From NCBI GenBank assembly GCA_025964695.1, contig JAOPYK010000009.1, positions 49,615 through 113,614 on the forward strand: DNA of 64,000 bases, in the 5' to 3' direction. The translations under genes were made by a program, and so were the position numbers. This stretch comes from Streptosporangiaceae bacterium (GTDB lineage Bacteria > Actinomycetota > Actinomycetes > Streptosporangiales > Streptosporangiaceae). Of this stretch, positions 63,039 through 64,000 are shown in pieces. The notes beneath the pieces were generated by a model. The model was not told the DNA's origin and did not search any database. It was given only the letters and a program-made list of their open reading frames with translations. Each line of letters opens with the position of its first letter. The first letter of the stretch is position 1.

Positions 63039-64000
63039 TCAGGCGGCGTTCAGTGCCAGGTCATCGACGACGAAGCTGGTCTGCCGACCCTGATCCTCGA
63101 CCCCGGTGAAGCTGAGCGTCACGGTCTGTCCGGCGAAGGAGGAGACGTTGAAGCTCTTCTGCACGTAGCCGGGGCCGGCGTTCAGGTTGGAGTAGGTCGC
63201 GAGCGTGGTGCCGCCGATCTTCACGGTCATGGTGTCGTAGGCGACGCTCGTGGCGGTCTCGGCGGTGTCGGTGTGCAGCCAGAAGGTGAGGGTGCCCGTA
63301 CACCCGGAGGGGATCGTCACCTGCTGAGACAGCAGGTCGGTGTGCGTGGTGCCGTAGCCGTCCAGCCAGCCGAATACCGAGCCGGTACGCGCGTTCTCGC
63401 CGGTGCCGTTGAGCGACACGACTCCTCTGGTGGCGGTCCAGGCCGCGTGCCCGCTTTCGAAACCGCCATTGGTGATCTTGTCTCCGGGCTGCCGGCATTG
63501 GCCGGCCGCGGTCTTGATCGTCCAGATGAAGGCCGCCGTACCGGTGAGGTTCGAGGAGTTCCTCGCCGTGATCGTCGTGATCGGGGCCCCGGCCGTAGTG
63601 GGCGTTCCAGAGATCACGCCGGTGGAGGCGTTGATCGACAATCCGGCCGGCAGCCCGGTCGCGCTGTAGGTGAGCACCTTGCCGGCGGGGTCGGTGGCCT
63701 TGATCGGCAGGACGACCGGCACGCCGACGGTGCTGGTCAGGTTGCCGGGATTGGTTACCACCGGACTGCCGGCCTGGCCACCGCAGGTACCGGGGACCGG
63801 GTCGGCGCCGGTCACGCTGACCGCGGCCCAGGCGGCGTTGACGGTGTTGTACTCGGTGCAGTGCGTGCCGTAGAGGTCGGACGCCGCCCGAAGCGAGGCG
63901 ACGCGCGCCGCGGCATAGTCGATGCCGCTGGTGGCGTACGTCGAGAGCACCCGATACCAGATCTTCGATGCCTTGTCGTTGCCGAGGCCGGTGACCGTGG
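63039..64000 (-). CDS. M4-family metallopeptidase C-terminal part (partial)
   Basis: The gene enters from the right edge; about 320 codons are visible. The first 40 residues ([15 protein letters not shown], then [17 protein letters not shown]) match the end of the thermolysin-type M4 C-terminal domain. Next is a putative Ig domain ([29 protein letters not shown] to GTPTTAG), then a jelly-roll-like domain with [14 protein letters not shown] and [21 protein letters not shown] that resembles carbohydrate- or cell-binding modules. It should be a secreted protease with accessory binding domains. The catalytic HExxH lies outside the window. Confidence 0.85.
   Translation of the reverse strand, partial: TVTGLGNDKASKIWYRVLSTYATSGIDYAAARVASLRAASDLYGTHCTEYNTVNAAWAAVSVTGADPVPGTCGGQAGSPVVTNPGNLTSTVGVPVVLPIKATDPAGKVLTYSATGLPAGLSINASTGVISGTPTTAGAPITTITARNSSNLTGTAAFIWTIKTAAGQCRQPGDKITNGGFESGHAAWTATRGVVSLNGTGENARTGSVFGWLDGYGTTHTDLLSQQVTIPSGCTGTLTFWLHTDTAETATSVAYDTMTVKIGGTTLATYSNLNAGPGYVQKSFNVSSFAGQTVTLSFTGVEDQGRQTSFVVDDLALNAA

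Overview
The window is high-GC DNA from an actinomycete. GTG starts, ATGA/GTGA stop-start overlaps, XRE-DUF5753/DUF397 pairs, a GAF-ANTAR protein, SpoIIE-type phosphatases, F420/PPOX and LLM flavoproteins, several CYPs and a SigR-like sigma factor all fit Streptosporangiales or a related order. The exact genus cannot be read from the sequence. No tRNA, rRNA, CRISPR array, insertion sequence or prophage was seen.

Layout. 0-13 kb: a broken ATPase/TPR gene, a DUF5335 protein and a Gfo/Idh/MocA oxidoreductase, then a sugar locus. The locus has a SIS isomerase, a truncated PfkB kinase remnant, a class II ketose-bisphosphate aldolase, a GH4 glycosidase, an intact PfkB kinase and a DeoR regulator. 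Convergent to it lie an ABC sugar importer (lipoprotein and two permeases) and an amidohydrolase. The set resembles galactosamine/tagatose-type catabolism, but the kinase before the aldolase is destroyed.

13-21 kb: a CHAP-domain membrane protein preceded by a clear c-di-AMP (ydaO/yuaA) riboswitch, an NAD-dependent epimerase, a P450 + limonene-epoxide-hydrolase-like operon divergent from a TetR gene with a palindromic operator between them, an ARMT1-type (DUF89) phosphatase coupled to TetR, a SCO6745-family protein and a hydrolase remnant. 21-27 kb: a redox island (Old Yellow Enzyme, LLM flavoprotein, ferredoxin-ferredoxin reductase fusion, P450).

27-44 kb: regulatory and signalling genes. 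These are two paralogous XRE-DUF5753 regulators, small hypotheticals, a PPOX protein, a TetR-controlled DrrAB-like exporter with twin operators, an ArsR-like repressor with twin operators facing a 51-residue ORF, an RsbW-like kinase, a SpoIIE+HATPase fusion, another TetR, an orphan SigR-like sigma factor, a CBS protein, a GAF-ANTAR protein and a PAS-GAF-SpoIIE phosphatase. A Crp-type site and a long hairpin lie in a 380-base leader before a GT4 glycosyltransferase.

44-64 kb: proS, a Tat-exported serine hydrolase, an ABC-F ATPase, YceI, DUF6158, a cupin-P450 pair, a PAP2/lipid-kinase fusion, a Wzm/Wzt polysaccharide exporter, a four-gene operon (DUF998, hydrolase, Cys-containing lipoprotein, and a separate paralogue nearby), plsX, a P-type ATPase, an MFS transporter and the C-terminal part of an M4 metallopeptidase running off the edge.

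Recurring themes are short in-frame tandem repeats at protein ends and palindromic operators placed directly before divergent or self-regulated genes.
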